From: Thiobacillus sp. | GTDB lineage: Bacteria > Pseudomonadota > Gammaproteobacteria > Burkholderiales > Thiobacillaceae | Direction of reading: 5' to 3' | Length of the DNA: 13,460 nucleotides | Assembly (NCBI GenBank): GCA_011391285.1 | Contig: JAABQU010000257.1 | Location: forward strand, 1 to 13,460 | Part shown: piece by piece, positions 1 through 7,547 of the stretch | Layout: each line of letters begins with the position of its first letter | Position numbering within the stretch: position 1 is the stretch's first letter | The notes under the pieces: generated by a model | Database searches by the model: none | What the model was told of the DNA's origin: nothing | The model's input: the letters and a program-made list of their open reading frames with translations, nothing else | Translations under genes and position numbers: made by a program

Positions 1-57
1 TTCGGATCGCGCTGGTACAACGGCCGCGTCAATGCGCAGAGGGGGGTGCCGGTATGA
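1..57 (+). CDS. 3' end of an upstream gene, probably hydrogenase cytochrome b subunit Isp1 (partial)
   Basis: Reading from base 1 gives 18 codons ending in TGA at 55-57, with the tail FGSRWYNGRVNAQRGVPV. The gene before isp2 in group 1e hydrogenase operons (order hynS-isp1-isp2-hynL in Thiocapsa) is isp1, a NarI-like membrane cytochrome b. A basic, soluble C-terminal tail fits such a protein. The fragment is too short to prove identity, so the call rests mainly on gene order. It ends 40 bases before the isp2 start, a spacing typical of one operon. Confidence 0.4.
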   Translation, partial: FGSRWYNGRVNAQRGVPV

Positions 58-83
58 ACGGGCAGCAGGTGTTCCTCACATTC

Positions 84-90
84 AGGGAGA
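84..90 (+). promoter_or_regulatory. Ribosome binding site of isp2
   Basis: AGGGAGA lies 7 bases before the ATG at 98. It decides the start: the longer in-frame ATG at 32 has no comparable site, overlaps the end of the upstream reading frame, and would add 22 residues unlike the Isp2/HdrC family. Confidence 0.7.
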
Positions 91-97
91 AAGCACA

Positions 98-1360
98 ATG
101 AGCGCTTCACTGGAAAAGGGCATCAACGCCCTCAAGGAAGTCATCGACGCCCCCATTGCCAGCTATTTCAACAGCTGCGTGCATTGCGGCCTGTGCGCCG
201 ATGCCTGCCTGTTCTATACGGAAACTGGCGACCCCAAGTACACGCCGATCCACAAGCTGGAGCCATTGCGCCGTGTCTACGAGCAGGAATACACCCTGCT
301 CGGGCGGCTGAAGAAAGCGGTCGGCCTGTCCAAACCGGTGACCGACGACGAGCTCGACCAGTGGCAGGAGCTGGTGTACGACAGCTGCACCATGTGCGGG
401 CGCTGCTCGATGGTTTGTCCGGTCGGCAATGACATCGTCTACATGGTGCGCAAGTTCCGCGAGGGCATGGCGGCGTCCGGGCACGTTCCGGACGGCATCA
501 AGGGCGCCACCAAGCGCACGGTCGAGATCGGCGGCCCGATGGGGCTGAAGTGGCCGGCGGTCGCCAACGTGATCAGGAAGGCCGAGGAGGCCACGGGCCT
601 TGCCATCCCGATCGACAAGGAAGGCGCCGATTACCTGGTGCTGCTGTCGTCGATGGAAATCGTCAACTTCCCGGAGTACCTCGAGGCACTGGCGAAGATC
701 TTCACCAAGGCGGGCATCAGCTTCACCCTCGCGTCCGATGCCTTCGAGGCAACCAACGCCGGCATCCAGATCGGCAACTCGGACCTGGCGAAAGTGATCG
801 TCTCGCGCATTGTCGACGCCGCCGAGAAGCTGAAGGTGAAGAACGTTCTGTCGCCCGAATGCGGCCACGCCTACATGGCGATCCGCTGGGAGGGTCCCAA
901 CCTGATCGGCCGGCCCTTCACATTCAACGTCGTGCATGTGCTGGAACTGCTCGACGATCTGCGCCAGAAAGGCGTGCTGAAGATGAAATCCAGGTTCAAG
1001 GAGCCGCTGATCCTGCACGATCCCTGCCAGATCGTTCGCCGCGGCGGCGTGCTGCAGGCGGCCGAACCGCTGATCCAGCAGGTCGCGGACAACTACATCC
1101 CGATCGTCGACAAGCAGAAATGGAACTGGTGCTGCGGCGGCGGCGGCGGCGCCTCGGCGATCCACACGGACGAAGCGGAAGCCCTGCGCGCCAAGGTCTT
1201 CCAGGTCAAGAAACGGCAGATCGAGGAAGCCGGCGTCAGCACCATGGTGACGTTCTGCGCCAACTGCCGCATCGTGATGGAGGAGGGCATCGACCATTAC
1301 GAAATGGATACCAAGCTGCTCGGCCTGACCGAGCTACTGGCGGAACACCTGGAGGATTGA
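98..1360 (+). CDS. isp2: Hydrogenase-associated iron-sulfur protein Isp2 (HdrD/DsrK-like)
   Basis: This 420-residue protein is a fusion of a ferredoxin-like HdrC part and an HdrB-like CCG part. Two [4Fe-4S] motifs are visible: C27-x2-C30-x2-C33-x3-C37 and C97-x2-C100-x2-C103-x3-C107-P. The C-terminal CCG domain has C310, C345-C346-G347 and C387-x2-C390, the ligand pattern for a noncubane cluster as in HdrB/DsrK. The first CCG domain is reduced to C255 in SPECGHA, as in DsrK-type proteins. In group 1e [NiFe] hydrogenases, Isp2 works with the membrane cytochrome b Isp1 to move electrons between the hydrogenase dimer and the quinone pool on the inner membrane. The large-subunit gene follows after 4 bases, which supports Isp2 over a free-standing DsrK, GlpC or glycolate oxidase subunit. 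The stop is TGA at 1358-1360. Confidence 0.88.
   Translation: MSASLEKGINALKEVIDAPIASYFNSCVHCGLCADACLFYTETGDPKYTPIHKLEPLRRVYEQEYTLLGRLKKAVGLSKPVTDDELDQWQELVYDSCTMCGRCSMVCPVGNDIVYMVRKFREGMAASGHVPDGIKGATKRTVEIGGPMGLKWPAVANVIRKAEEATGLAIPIDKEGADYLVLLSSMEIVNFPEYLEALAKIFTKAGISFTLASDAFEATNAGIQIGNSDLAKVIVSRIVDAAEKLKVKNVLSPECGHAYMAIRWEGPNLIGRPFTFNVVHVLELLDDLRQKGVLKMKSRFKEPLILHDPCQIVRRGGVLQAAEPLIQQVADNYIPIVDKQKWNWCCGGGGGASAIHTDEAEALRAKVFQVKKRQIEEAGVSTMVTFCANCRIVMEEGIDHYEMDTKLLGLTELLAEHLED
1351..1355 (+). promoter_or_regulatory. Ribosome binding site of hynL inside the isp2 3' end
   Basis: GGAGG occupies the last codons of isp2, 9 bases before the ATG at 1365. The large-subunit gene is thus translated from within the isp2 end, consistent with coordinated synthesis. 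Confidence 0.65.
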
Positions 1361-1364
1361 ACAC

Positions 1365-3128
1365 ATGACCACAGCACAACGCATCGTCGTTGACCCCATT
1401 ACCCGCATCGAAGGCCACCTGCGCATCGAGGCGGAAACCGACGCCGACGGCAAGATCACGAGTGCCTATTCCGCCGGCACCATGGTGCGCGGCATCGAGA
1501 TCATTCTTCGGGGCCGCGACCCGCGCGACGCCTGGGCCTTTGCCCAGCGCATCTGCGGCGTCTGCACCCTGGTGCACGGCATCGCTTCGGTGCGATCGGT
1601 GGAGGACGCGCTGCATCGGGCCATTCCCAGCTACAGCATTCCGCACAACGCGGAACTGATCCGCAACCTGATGATCGCGGCGCAATACGTGCACGACCAC
1701 GTGATGCACTTCTATCACCTGCACGCGCTCGACTGGGTCGACGTGGTTTCGGCGCTGAAGGCCGATCCCAAGGCCACCTCGACGCTGGCACAAAGCCTGT
1801 CCAGTTACTCGAAGTCCTCGCCGGGCTACTTCGCCGACGTGCAGAAGAAGGTGAAGACCTTTGTCGAACAGGGCCAGCTCGGCATTTTCGCCAACGCCTA
1901 CTGGGGCCATCCCGCCTACAAGCTGCCGCCGGAAGCCAACCTGATGGCGGTGGCGCACTATCTCGATGCACTGGCCTGGCAGCGTGACGTGGTCAAGCTG
2001 CACGCCATCTTCGGCGGCAAGAACCCGCATCCAAACTTCGTGGTAGGCGGCGTGCCCTCGGCCATTTCGGTGCATACCAGCGGCGGCGGTCAATCGGCCA
2101 CCGCGCTCAACATGGTCGGCCTGCAGACGGTGCAGAACGTCATCACGAAGATGCGCGAATTCGTCGATCAGGTCTATGTGCCGGACACCCTGGCCATCGC
2201 CGGTTTCTACAAGGACTGGGGCGGACGCGGCGAAGGCCTGGGCAACTTCCTGTCATTCGGCGACCTGCCGTCGAAGGGATTCTGGGATACCGATTCCTAC
2301 CTCATTCCGCGCGGCGTCATCCTCAACCGCGACCTGTCGACCATCCACCCCATCGATCTGGATGCGGACAACGAGATCCAGGAATACGTCAGCCACTCCT
2401 GGTACAAGTACAGCCAGGGTGACGGCGAGGGCCTGCACCCGTTCAGGGGCGAGACCGAACTCAACTACACCGGGCCAAAGCCGCCTTACGAACACCTCGA
2501 TGTCGACCAGAAATACTCCTGGCTGAAATCGCCGCGCTGGAAGGGTCATGCCATGGAGGTCGGCCCGCTCGCCCGCGTGCTGATGCTGTATGCCAGCGGC
2601 AACGCCCAGGCGAAGGAACTGGTCGGGCTGACGCTGAAGACGCTCGACGTGCCGGTCGAGGCACTGTTCTCCACGCTTGGCCGCACGGCTGCACGCACGC
2701 TGGAATCGAAGATCCTGGCCGACGCCATGCAGGGCTGGTTCGACCAGTTGATGGCCAATATCAAGGCCGGCGATGTGCGCACCTTCAACGACCAGTACTG
2801 GGATCCGTCCACCTGGCCCAAGCATATGCAGGGCGTCGGCCTGATGGAAGCGCCGCGCGGTGGCCTGTCTCACTGGATCGTGGTCGACGACGCCAAGATC
2901 AGCAATTACCAGGCGGTGGTGCCCAGCACGTGGAACGCCGGCCCGCGCGATACGCAAGGACAGCCGGGCGCCTACGAGGCGGCTTTGCAGGACAACCATG
3001 TGATGGCCGATCCGAAGCAGCCGATCGAGATCCTGCGCACCATTCATTCCTTCGATCCCTGCATTGCCTGCGCCGTGCACGTGACCGACCCGGATGGCGA
3101 AGAACTGGTGCAGGTGAAGATCAAGTAA
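1365..3128 (+). CDS. hynL: [NiFe] hydrogenase large subunit (group 1, Isp-linked type)
   Basis: This 587-residue protein is the catalytic subunit that splits or forms H2 at a NiFe(CN)2CO centre. The N-terminal metal-binding motif is RICGVC with C64 and C67, followed by H71. The C-terminal motif is DPCIACAVH with C566, C569 and H572. The 15 residues after H572 are the C-terminal peptide that a HupD/HynD-type protease removes once nickel is inserted, so the encoded protein is a precursor. Conserved E16 (in RIEGH) and the GRDPRDA segment also fit the family. Length is normal for group 1 enzymes. Because isp2 precedes it, the group 1e (Hyn/Isp) class is the best fit. The small subunit is not next to it, as expected when isp1-isp2 separate hynS from hynL. 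The maturation protease and Hyp proteins are outside the window. Confidence 0.97.
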   Translation: MTTAQRIVVDPITRIEGHLRIEAETDADGKITSAYSAGTMVRGIEIILRGRDPRDAWAFAQRICGVCTLVHGIASVRSVEDALHRAIPSYSIPHNAELIRNLMIAAQYVHDHVMHFYHLHALDWVDVVSALKADPKATSTLAQSLSSYSKSSPGYFADVQKKVKTFVEQGQLGIFANAYWGHPAYKLPPEANLMAVAHYLDALAWQRDVVKLHAIFGGKNPHPNFVVGGVPSAISVHTSGGGQSATALNMVGLQTVQNVITKMREFVDQVYVPDTLAIAGFYKDWGGRGEGLGNFLSFGDLPSKGFWDTDSYLIPRGVILNRDLSTIHPIDLDADNEIQEYVSHSWYKYSQGDGEGLHPFRGETELNYTGPKPPYEHLDVDQKYSWLKSPRWKGHAMEVGPLARVLMLYASGNAQAKELVGLTLKTLDVPVEALFSTLGRTAARTLESKILADAMQGWFDQLMANIKAGDVRTFNDQYWDPSTWPKHMQGVGLMEAPRGGLSHWIVVDDAKISNYQAVVPSTWNAGPRDTQGQPGAYEAALQDNHVMADPKQPIEILRTIHSFDPCIACAVHVTDPDGEELVQVKIK

Positions 3129-3178
3129 TGCCGACGACCGACAGCCGAAGAATTTTGCATCTGGAGAGCAACCAATGA
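3128..3178 (+). other. 16-codon ORF bridging hynL and hupE (possible coupling ORF)
   Basis: An ATG at 3128 overlaps the hynL stop (TAATG), and its TGA at 3176-3178 overlaps the hupE ATG at 3175 (ATGA). It would encode MPTTDSRRILHLESNQ. An AGGTGA lies about 10 bases upstream. Nothing about the peptide itself suggests a function. If translated, it would deliver ribosomes to hupE. It may equally be chance, because the hupE gene has its own good ribosome binding site at 3163-3168. Confidence 0.2.
3163..3168 (+). promoter_or_regulatory. Ribosome binding site of hupE
   Basis: GGAGAG stands 6 bases before the ATG at 3175, supporting that start. The start is also followed directly by a good signal peptide. 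Confidence 0.6.
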
Positions 3179-3753
3179 ACTTGATGAAACCTTCACGCGC
3201 GTTTGCCCTGGCAGCAATGAGCCTGTTGGCTGGAACCGCCTCCGCGCACACGGGCGACCACGCCACCGTCACCGGTTTTGCCGGCGGCCTGGCCCATCCG
3301 TTGATGGGGCTCGACCACCTGTTCGCCATGATCGCAATCGGCCTGTGGGCGGCGCAACAGGGGGGGCGAGCGCTGTGGGCCGTGCCCGCAGCCTTTGTCG
3401 GCGCGATGCTGATGGGCGGGATGCTGGTCTGGTCAGGCATCGCCCTGCCGCATATCGAGACCGCCATCGCGCTGTCCGTGCTGGTGCTCGGCCTCCTAAT
3501 CGCGACCCGGCGCCAGTGGGCGGTGACGGCCGGCATGGCGGTCGCTGCCGGCTTCGCCGTGTTCCACGGCTACGCCCACGGGCTGGAAATGCCGCTGGCC
3601 GCGTCGCCTGCGCTGTATGGCCTGGGATTCGTGCTGGCCACGCTGGGGTTGCATGGCCTGGGCATCGCCGGCAGCCTGATCGGCCGCCACGCGGTACAGG
3701 TAGCGGGGGCCGGGATTGCAGCAACAGGCCTGGCGCTGATCTTCGCCATCTAA
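3175..3753 (+). CDS. hupE: HupE/UreJ family membrane protein (probable nickel permease)
   Basis: This 192-residue protein has a signal peptide (residues 1-24, predicted cleavage after TASA), then a mature N-terminus beginning HTGDH, followed by about six hydrophobic helices. The family signatures are clear: HPLMGLDHLFAM (H41, D47, H48) and HGYAHGLE (H131, H135, E138). In Rhizobium leguminosarum, HupE mediates Ni2+ uptake for hydrogenase, and the histidines and acidic residues of these motifs are implicated. Its place directly after the large subunit fits supply of nickel for the NiFe centre. The substrate is inferred from the family and the neighbours. The stop codon TAA (3751-3753) shares its last base with the start of the first ATPase gene. 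Confidence 0.93.
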   Translation: MNLMKPSRAFALAAMSLLAGTASAHTGDHATVTGFAGGLAHPLMGLDHLFAMIAIGLWAAQQGGRALWAVPAAFVGAMLMGGMLVWSGIALPHIETAIALSVLVLGLLIATRRQWAVTAGMAVAAGFAVFHGYAHGLEMPLAASPALYGLGFVLATLGLHGLGIAGSLIGRHAVQVAGAGIAATGLALIFAI

Positions 3754-4070
3754 TGGACGATCAACTTCAACGCCTACTGGAAACCGAGGCCCGCGCGCAG
3801 GCGGTGATCGATGCCGCCAGCCGGGAGCGTCAGCGCATGATCGAGGATGCGCTCGCCGCCGTGCGTGACGGCGAATCCCGTTTCGAAGCGGGCCGCGCCG
3901 AACTCCGGGCGCCGTACCTGAACGAGGCGAAGGGGCGTGCCGAACAAGCGGTGGCCGAGCTCTCGCGCAAATACGGCGAACGCCAGCGCACCCTGCGCGC
4001 CCTGGCATCGCGGCACGAAGCCGAGGCGGTGGATGCGGCCCTGAGCCTGTTGCTCGACCCCGGCACATGA
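3753..4070 (+). CDS. V/A-type ATPase peripheral stalk subunit G/H
   Basis: This 105-residue protein begins MDDQLQRLLETEARAQAVID and is nearly all charged, Ala-rich helix without membrane segments. It belongs to the coiled-coil stalk type (AhaH, NtpF, eukaryotic G) that pairs with subunit E to hold the catalytic head against the membrane part. Sequence identity in this family is low, so the call rests on length, helical pattern and position at the head of a complete V/A-ATPase operon. The ATG lies within the hupE stop (TAATG), and no clear ribosome binding site precedes it, so translation is probably coupled to hupE. Much longer readings in the same frame, starting near 3345, only overlap hupE and are not real. 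Confidence 0.8.
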   Translation: MDDQLQRLLETEARAQAVIDAASRERQRMIEDALAAVRDGESRFEAGRAELRAPYLNEAKGRAEQAVAELSRKYGERQRTLRALASRHEAEAVDAALSLLLDPGT

Positions 4071-4147
4071 CTTGTCCCCGACCCTGACGAGACAAGCGGG
4101 GTAGGGGATGTTGACCTGAACCCTGACCCGAAAACGTCGCCTGAACC
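4071..4147 (+). other. 77-base gap with a short inverted repeat and direct repeats
   Basis: This is one of the two largest gaps between the ATPase genes. CTTGTC at 4071-4076 pairs with GACAAG at 4091-4096. ACCCTGAC occurs at 4081-4088 and 4120-4127, and CCTGAACC at 4115-4122 and 4140-4147. No T-run follows the hairpin, so it is not a standard terminator. It could be an RNA processing or stability element. No promoter or strong ribosome binding site is seen before the ATG at 4148. Confidence 0.3.
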
Positions 4148-5185
4148 ATGTCCGCCTATCTCGACACCCGTGTCAGCCTGTATGCCAGCCGTCTGTGGCC
4201 TGACGCCGCACTCGATGCGCTGATCGGCGTGTCAGATGACGAGGTGGCCGACGCCCTGAACCGGGGCGGTCTGCCGCAACTGGCGGCGGGCTATGCGCCG
4301 AAATCCGGGCGGCAACAGGATGCCCGCTCGCTGGAACAACGCCTCATCGCGCAAGTCCTCGACGAGACGCGGGTCATGATCCGGCCGCTGACCGGCCCTG
4401 CACGCGGTTTTCTGACCTTCTGGACGGCACGCTTCGAAATTTCCAACGTCAAGACGCTGCTGCGCAGCAAGATGACGGGCGAGCGGCCCGCCGCGGCACT
4501 CGCCCGGCTGACGCCGATGGGCACTTTCGGACGGCTCGACAACCAGGACCTGGCGCATGCCGAGGATGTCGGCGAGCTGCTGCGTCGCCTGGAGGCCGGA
4601 CCCTACGCCGGCATCGTTCGCCACGCCAGGCGCGCGTTCGAGCAGAGTCACGATCCGTTCACCCTGGATGCGGCGCTGGATCGCGGCTACTACGAAGGTC
4701 TGACCCTGCACGCCCAGCCGCTGGAAAACACGGTGGGCGCGCCTTTCCGCGGCCTGATGGCGAATCTGATCGACCGCATCAACCTGGTCTGGCTGCTGCG
4801 CTACCGCTTCAACTACAAGCTGCCGCCTGCGCAGGTGTATTACCTGCTGGTGGGCTCGCGCTACAGCCTGTCCGGCAGGACTTTGCAGGAACTGGCCGCG
4901 CTGGACAGCCTGGATGCGGTGCTGGCCGCCTTGCCCGCAGCCCTGCAGGCCCGTTTGTCCGGCGTGACCGACATTCCCGGCGTGTTCGCCCGCATGGAGC
5001 ACGCGGCTGCCGAGCAGGCACTGCGGGTGCTGCGCTCCAGCGTCCCTGATATCGCACGCGCGTTCGCCTACCTGATCCTGCGCGAGCGCGACCTGCGTGC
5101 CATCCGCGCGGTGCTGCGCGGGCGCCATCTCGGCCTGGCCGAGGCCGACATCCGGATGGTCCTGCAGCGTGAGCCGGTGATGTGA
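4148..5185 (+). CDS. ntpC: V/A-type ATPase subunit C (AC39/d family)
   Basis: This 345-residue soluble protein is the funnel-shaped subunit that joins the central rotor shaft (D, F) to the membrane ring of K subunits. The family's typical segments are visible, including FWTARFEISNVKTLLR near residue 90-105 and the LVWLLRYRFNYKL region near residue 215. The whole chain is helical with many Arg and Leu residues. Length matches AC39/NtpC proteins. An in-frame TGA at 4142-4144 lies just before the ATG, so no longer start is possible. No good ribosome binding site is seen. Its stop (TGA 5183-5185) overlaps the start of subunit I. The gene lies before I here, whereas E. hirae has it after K and E. 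Confidence 0.88.
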   Translation: MSAYLDTRVSLYASRLWPDAALDALIGVSDDEVADALNRGGLPQLAAGYAPKSGRQQDARSLEQRLIAQVLDETRVMIRPLTGPARGFLTFWTARFEISNVKTLLRSKMTGERPAAALARLTPMGTFGRLDNQDLAHAEDVGELLRRLEAGPYAGIVRHARRAFEQSHDPFTLDAALDRGYYEGLTLHAQPLENTVGAPFRGLMANLIDRINLVWLLRYRFNYKLPPAQVYYLLVGSRYSLSGRTLQELAALDSLDAVLAALPAALQARLSGVTDIPGVFARMEHAAAEQALRVLRSSVPDIARAFAYLILRERDLRAIRAVLRGRHLGLAEADIRMVLQREPVM

Positions 5186-7080
5186 TGCTGCGCGCCGAAC
5201 CCCTGCTCAGGATCGAATTGCTGATGCTGGCCTCCGAGGTGCAGGATGCCGCGCTGGAACTCGCCCGCTTCGGGGTGTTCAATCCGGCGCCCTGCACCCT
5301 GAAAACCCTCGAGGAATCGCCCGCCGTCGCTTATCGCGAAGCCTGGCTGGAGGCCGAAGCCCGTCTGGCGAAGCTGCTGGAGCAATGCGGCGACACCGGT
5401 TCGCTGAACGTTCCGCCCGATGCCGAAGCGCCCGCGCTGGCCGATCTGCAGGAACTCAATGCGTGGCTGAAAGAAACCTGGGGCCGTTGCCTCACGTGTC
5501 ACGAGAGCGAAGCGCAGATCGTGGACGCGCTCAAGCATCTCGATGCGCTGGACGAAACCCTCGCCAAACTGGAGCGCTTGAATGTCGACCTCGCGCATCT
5601 GCTGCGTGCCGACAGCTTGCTGGCGGTCAGCATCGGCAGCCTGCCGGCGGACGGCGTGAAGCGGGTGACCGAGGCGCTGGCGATGACCGGTCACCTGGTA
5701 TCGCGCTTCGATCGGATCGGCGAACAGGTGTTCGCCGTGATCGCCGGTCCGCGTGCGCGCCAGGACGAAGTGCACGGCCTGCTGGTCCAGGCGGGATGGC
5801 GCGAACTGGCGGTGCCGGACGAACTGCGGACCCATCCGCAGGCCGCGCGAACCTGGATGGAAGCGGAGCGCACCCGGCTGAACACGCAATCGGGCGCGGC
5901 CTGCCAGATCATGGATGGGCTGCGCGAACAATTCGCCCCTCGCCTGCACGAGGCGCGCCTGCGACTGGCCCTGGCACGCCCGCTGGCCGAGGCGGCACTG
6001 GCCGGAGTGCGTGGCAAGGGCGGACTGGCGGCGCTGTCGGGGTGGGTTCCGAAAAGCCAATTGGATCAATTGCGCCACACGCTGGATGTTCATTTTCATG
6101 GGCGCACCTGGCTCGAAGTGCGAGAACCCGCAGCCGGCGAAGTCGCCTTGGTGCCTTCGCTGGTGCGCTATCCGGGCTGGCTGAAACCCTTCGTGCCGCT
6201 GGTGAAAAGCTACGGCATCCCCCGCTACGGAGAATTCGACCCGGCGCTGCCGTTCGCCTTGACCTACCTGCTGCTGTTCGGCGCCATGTTCGGCGACATC
6301 GGTCACGGCGCAGTGATATTGCTGCTCGCCGCCGGCCTCCATCGCCGCCTCGGGCGCATGGCCTGGGTAGGCATCGCAGCCGGCGCGGTGTCGATGCTCT
6401 TCGGCCTGCTGTACGGCAGCATCTTCGGCTACGAGGACATCCTCTCACCGCTCTGGCTGTCGCCGCTGCACGATCCGATCCGGGTGCTGACCATTGCGGT
6501 GGGGTTCGGTGTCGGCTTCATCGTGTTCACGCTGCTGGTCAATGCGCGCAACAAGTTCGTGGCCGGCCATGTCGGCGAGGCGCTGTTCGATTCCACCGGC
6601 CTGGCCGGGCTGGTGTTTTACCTAGGCGCCGTAGGCAGCCTGGTCAGCTTCGCCGGCGCCGCCGACCTGGCCCAGCCGGCCGGCGTACTGGCCGGGCTCG
6701 GCATCGTCACGATCGCGACCTTCAAGTGGGTTGAAGCCAAGGCGGGAATCGGCGAGCGCATCCTGGTGACCGCCATCGAGACGCTTGAAACCGGCATCAA
6801 CCTGTTCGCCAACACGCTGTCGTTCATGCGGGTGGCGGCCTTCAGCCTCAACCACGTGGCGCTGGCACTGGCGATTTTCACCCTGGCCAACGGTCTGGAT
6901 ACGGCCGGCCACTGGCTCACCATCGTGCTGGGCAATATCGTCATCATCGTGCTGGAAGGCGGCATCGTCGCCATCCAGGCGCTGCGCCTGATGTATTACG
7001 AGGGGTTCTCGCGCTTTTTCAGCGGGGATGGAACGGAATTCGTGCCCTTGCGACTGTCGTCGCAAGCGGCCAAGGTTTGA
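5185..7080 (+). CDS. ntpI: V/A-type ATPase subunit I (a-type stator)
   Basis: This 631-residue protein forms the stator half-channels through which ions reach the K ring. Residues 1 to about 340 are cytoplasmic. The membrane part begins after the family signature YGIPRYGEFDP (Y343 onward), with LLFGAMFGDIGHG in the first helix and seven or eight helices in all. The essential channel arginine is R549 in SFMRVAAFSLNH, the equivalent of yeast Vph1 Arg735. R601 (ALRL) and the closing EGFSRFFSGDGTEFVPL segment also match the family. ATG 5185 overlaps the subunit C stop (TGATG). A GTG one codon earlier (5182) is an equally possible start adding one residue. Length is typical. Confidence 0.95.
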   Translation: MLRAEPLLRIELLMLASEVQDAALELARFGVFNPAPCTLKTLEESPAVAYREAWLEAEARLAKLLEQCGDTGSLNVPPDAEAPALADLQELNAWLKETWGRCLTCHESEAQIVDALKHLDALDETLAKLERLNVDLAHLLRADSLLAVSIGSLPADGVKRVTEALAMTGHLVSRFDRIGEQVFAVIAGPRARQDEVHGLLVQAGWRELAVPDELRTHPQAARTWMEAERTRLNTQSGAACQIMDGLREQFAPRLHEARLRLALARPLAEAALAGVRGKGGLAALSGWVPKSQLDQLRHTLDVHFHGRTWLEVREPAAGEVALVPSLVRYPGWLKPFVPLVKSYGIPRYGEFDPALPFALTYLLLFGAMFGDIGHGAVILLLAAGLHRRLGRMAWVGIAAGAVSMLFGLLYGSIFGYEDILSPLWLSPLHDPIRVLTIAVGFGVGFIVFTLLVNARNKFVAGHVGEALFDSTGLAGLVFYLGAVGSLVSFAGAADLAQPAGVLAGLGIVTIATFKWVEAKAGIGERILVTAIETLETGINLFANTLSFMRVAAFSLNHVALALAIFTLANGLDTAGHWLTIVLGNIVIIVLEGGIVAIQALRLMYYEGFSRFFSGDGTEFVPLRLSSQAAKV

Positions 7081-7093
7081 CGGATATTTTCAA

Positions 7094-7100
7094 AGGGGAG
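7094..7100 (+). promoter_or_regulatory. Ribosome binding site of subunit K
   Basis: AGGGGAG lies 5 bases before the ATG at 7106 and is the strongest site in the ATPase operon. Subunit K is needed in many copies per enzyme, so a stronger site here makes sense. It also selects ATG 7106 over the longer in-frame GTG/ATG starts within the subunit I end. Confidence 0.75.
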
Positions 7101-7105
7101 AGCGC

Positions 7106-7543
7106 ATGAACTGGGTGATTGCTTTGATGGTTTTACCCGCGGCCGCCACGTTGGGCGCGGGGATCTGGCTGGAGCTGAAACCGCGCCTCGTGCCGGTTGG
7201 CTGGCTCAAGGGCGGTCTGCTCGCCAACGTGACGTTGTTCGGCCTGGGCCTGGCCGGCGTCATGCTGCTGGGTGTGCAGGAGGTGCTCGCGGCCGAGCCT
7301 GCTGCTGCCGGTCTGACTGAAATCTCTCTCGGCAAAGGCCTGGCACTGATCGGCATCGGCCTGCCCACTGCACTGGCCGCCATCGGCGCCGGCATCGCGC
7401 TGGGGCCGGTGGGGTCCGCCTCGCTCGCGGTGATCGCGGAAAAACCGGAAATGTTCGGCCGCACCCTGATCTACATGGGGCTGGCCGAAGGGATCGCGAT
7501 TTACGGTCTGGTCATGTCGATCCTGCTGCTCGGCAAGATCTGA
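7106..7543 (+). CDS. ntpK: V/A-type ATPase subunit K (proteolipid, rotor ring)
   Basis: This 145-residue, very hydrophobic protein has four membrane helices. Residues 75-145 form a classic c-type hairpin: a Gly-rich helix (IGAGIALGPVG), a short polar loop (AEKPEMFGR), then the helix with the ion-binding Glu, E128 in GLAEGIAIYG. Residues 1-62 form two more helices without any mid-membrane acid. The length and the single Glu resemble E. hirae NtpK (two hairpins, one site). An alternative is that the first helices act as a leader, since the second ends in an Ala-rich VLAAEPAAAG segment. The hairpin contains no Gln, and Gly rather than Ser/Thr follows the Glu, unlike common Na+-binding rings. H+ coupling is therefore more likely (inference). 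Confidence 0.93.
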   Translation: MNWVIALMVLPAAATLGAGIWLELKPRLVPVGWLKGGLLANVTLFGLGLAGVMLLGVQEVLAAEPAAAGLTEISLGKGLALIGIGLPTALAAIGAGIALGPVGSASLAVIAEKPEMFGRTLIYMGLAEGIAIYGLVMSILLLGKI

Positions 7544-7547
7544 CCCG

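Noticed and set aside
32..97. 22-residue N-terminal extension of Isp2 from ATG 32
   Set aside because: The extension overlaps the upstream reading frame and lacks a ribosome binding site, whereas AGGGAGA stands before ATG 98.
107..1297. 396-codon open frame on the - strand opposite isp2
   Set aside because: It lies wholly opposite a well-recognised gene. Its product is low-complexity with many Ala, Arg, His and Asp residues, as expected from the mirrored frame of GC-rich coding DNA.
2253..3536. 427-codon - strand frame opposite hynL and hupE
   Set aside because: It is antisense to two clear genes, has no recognisable domain, and shows typical GC-rich shadow composition.
5068..6342. 424-codon - strand frame opposite subunit I
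   Set aside because: Same reason: it is antisense to a conserved gene with essential motifs and has no recognisable family.
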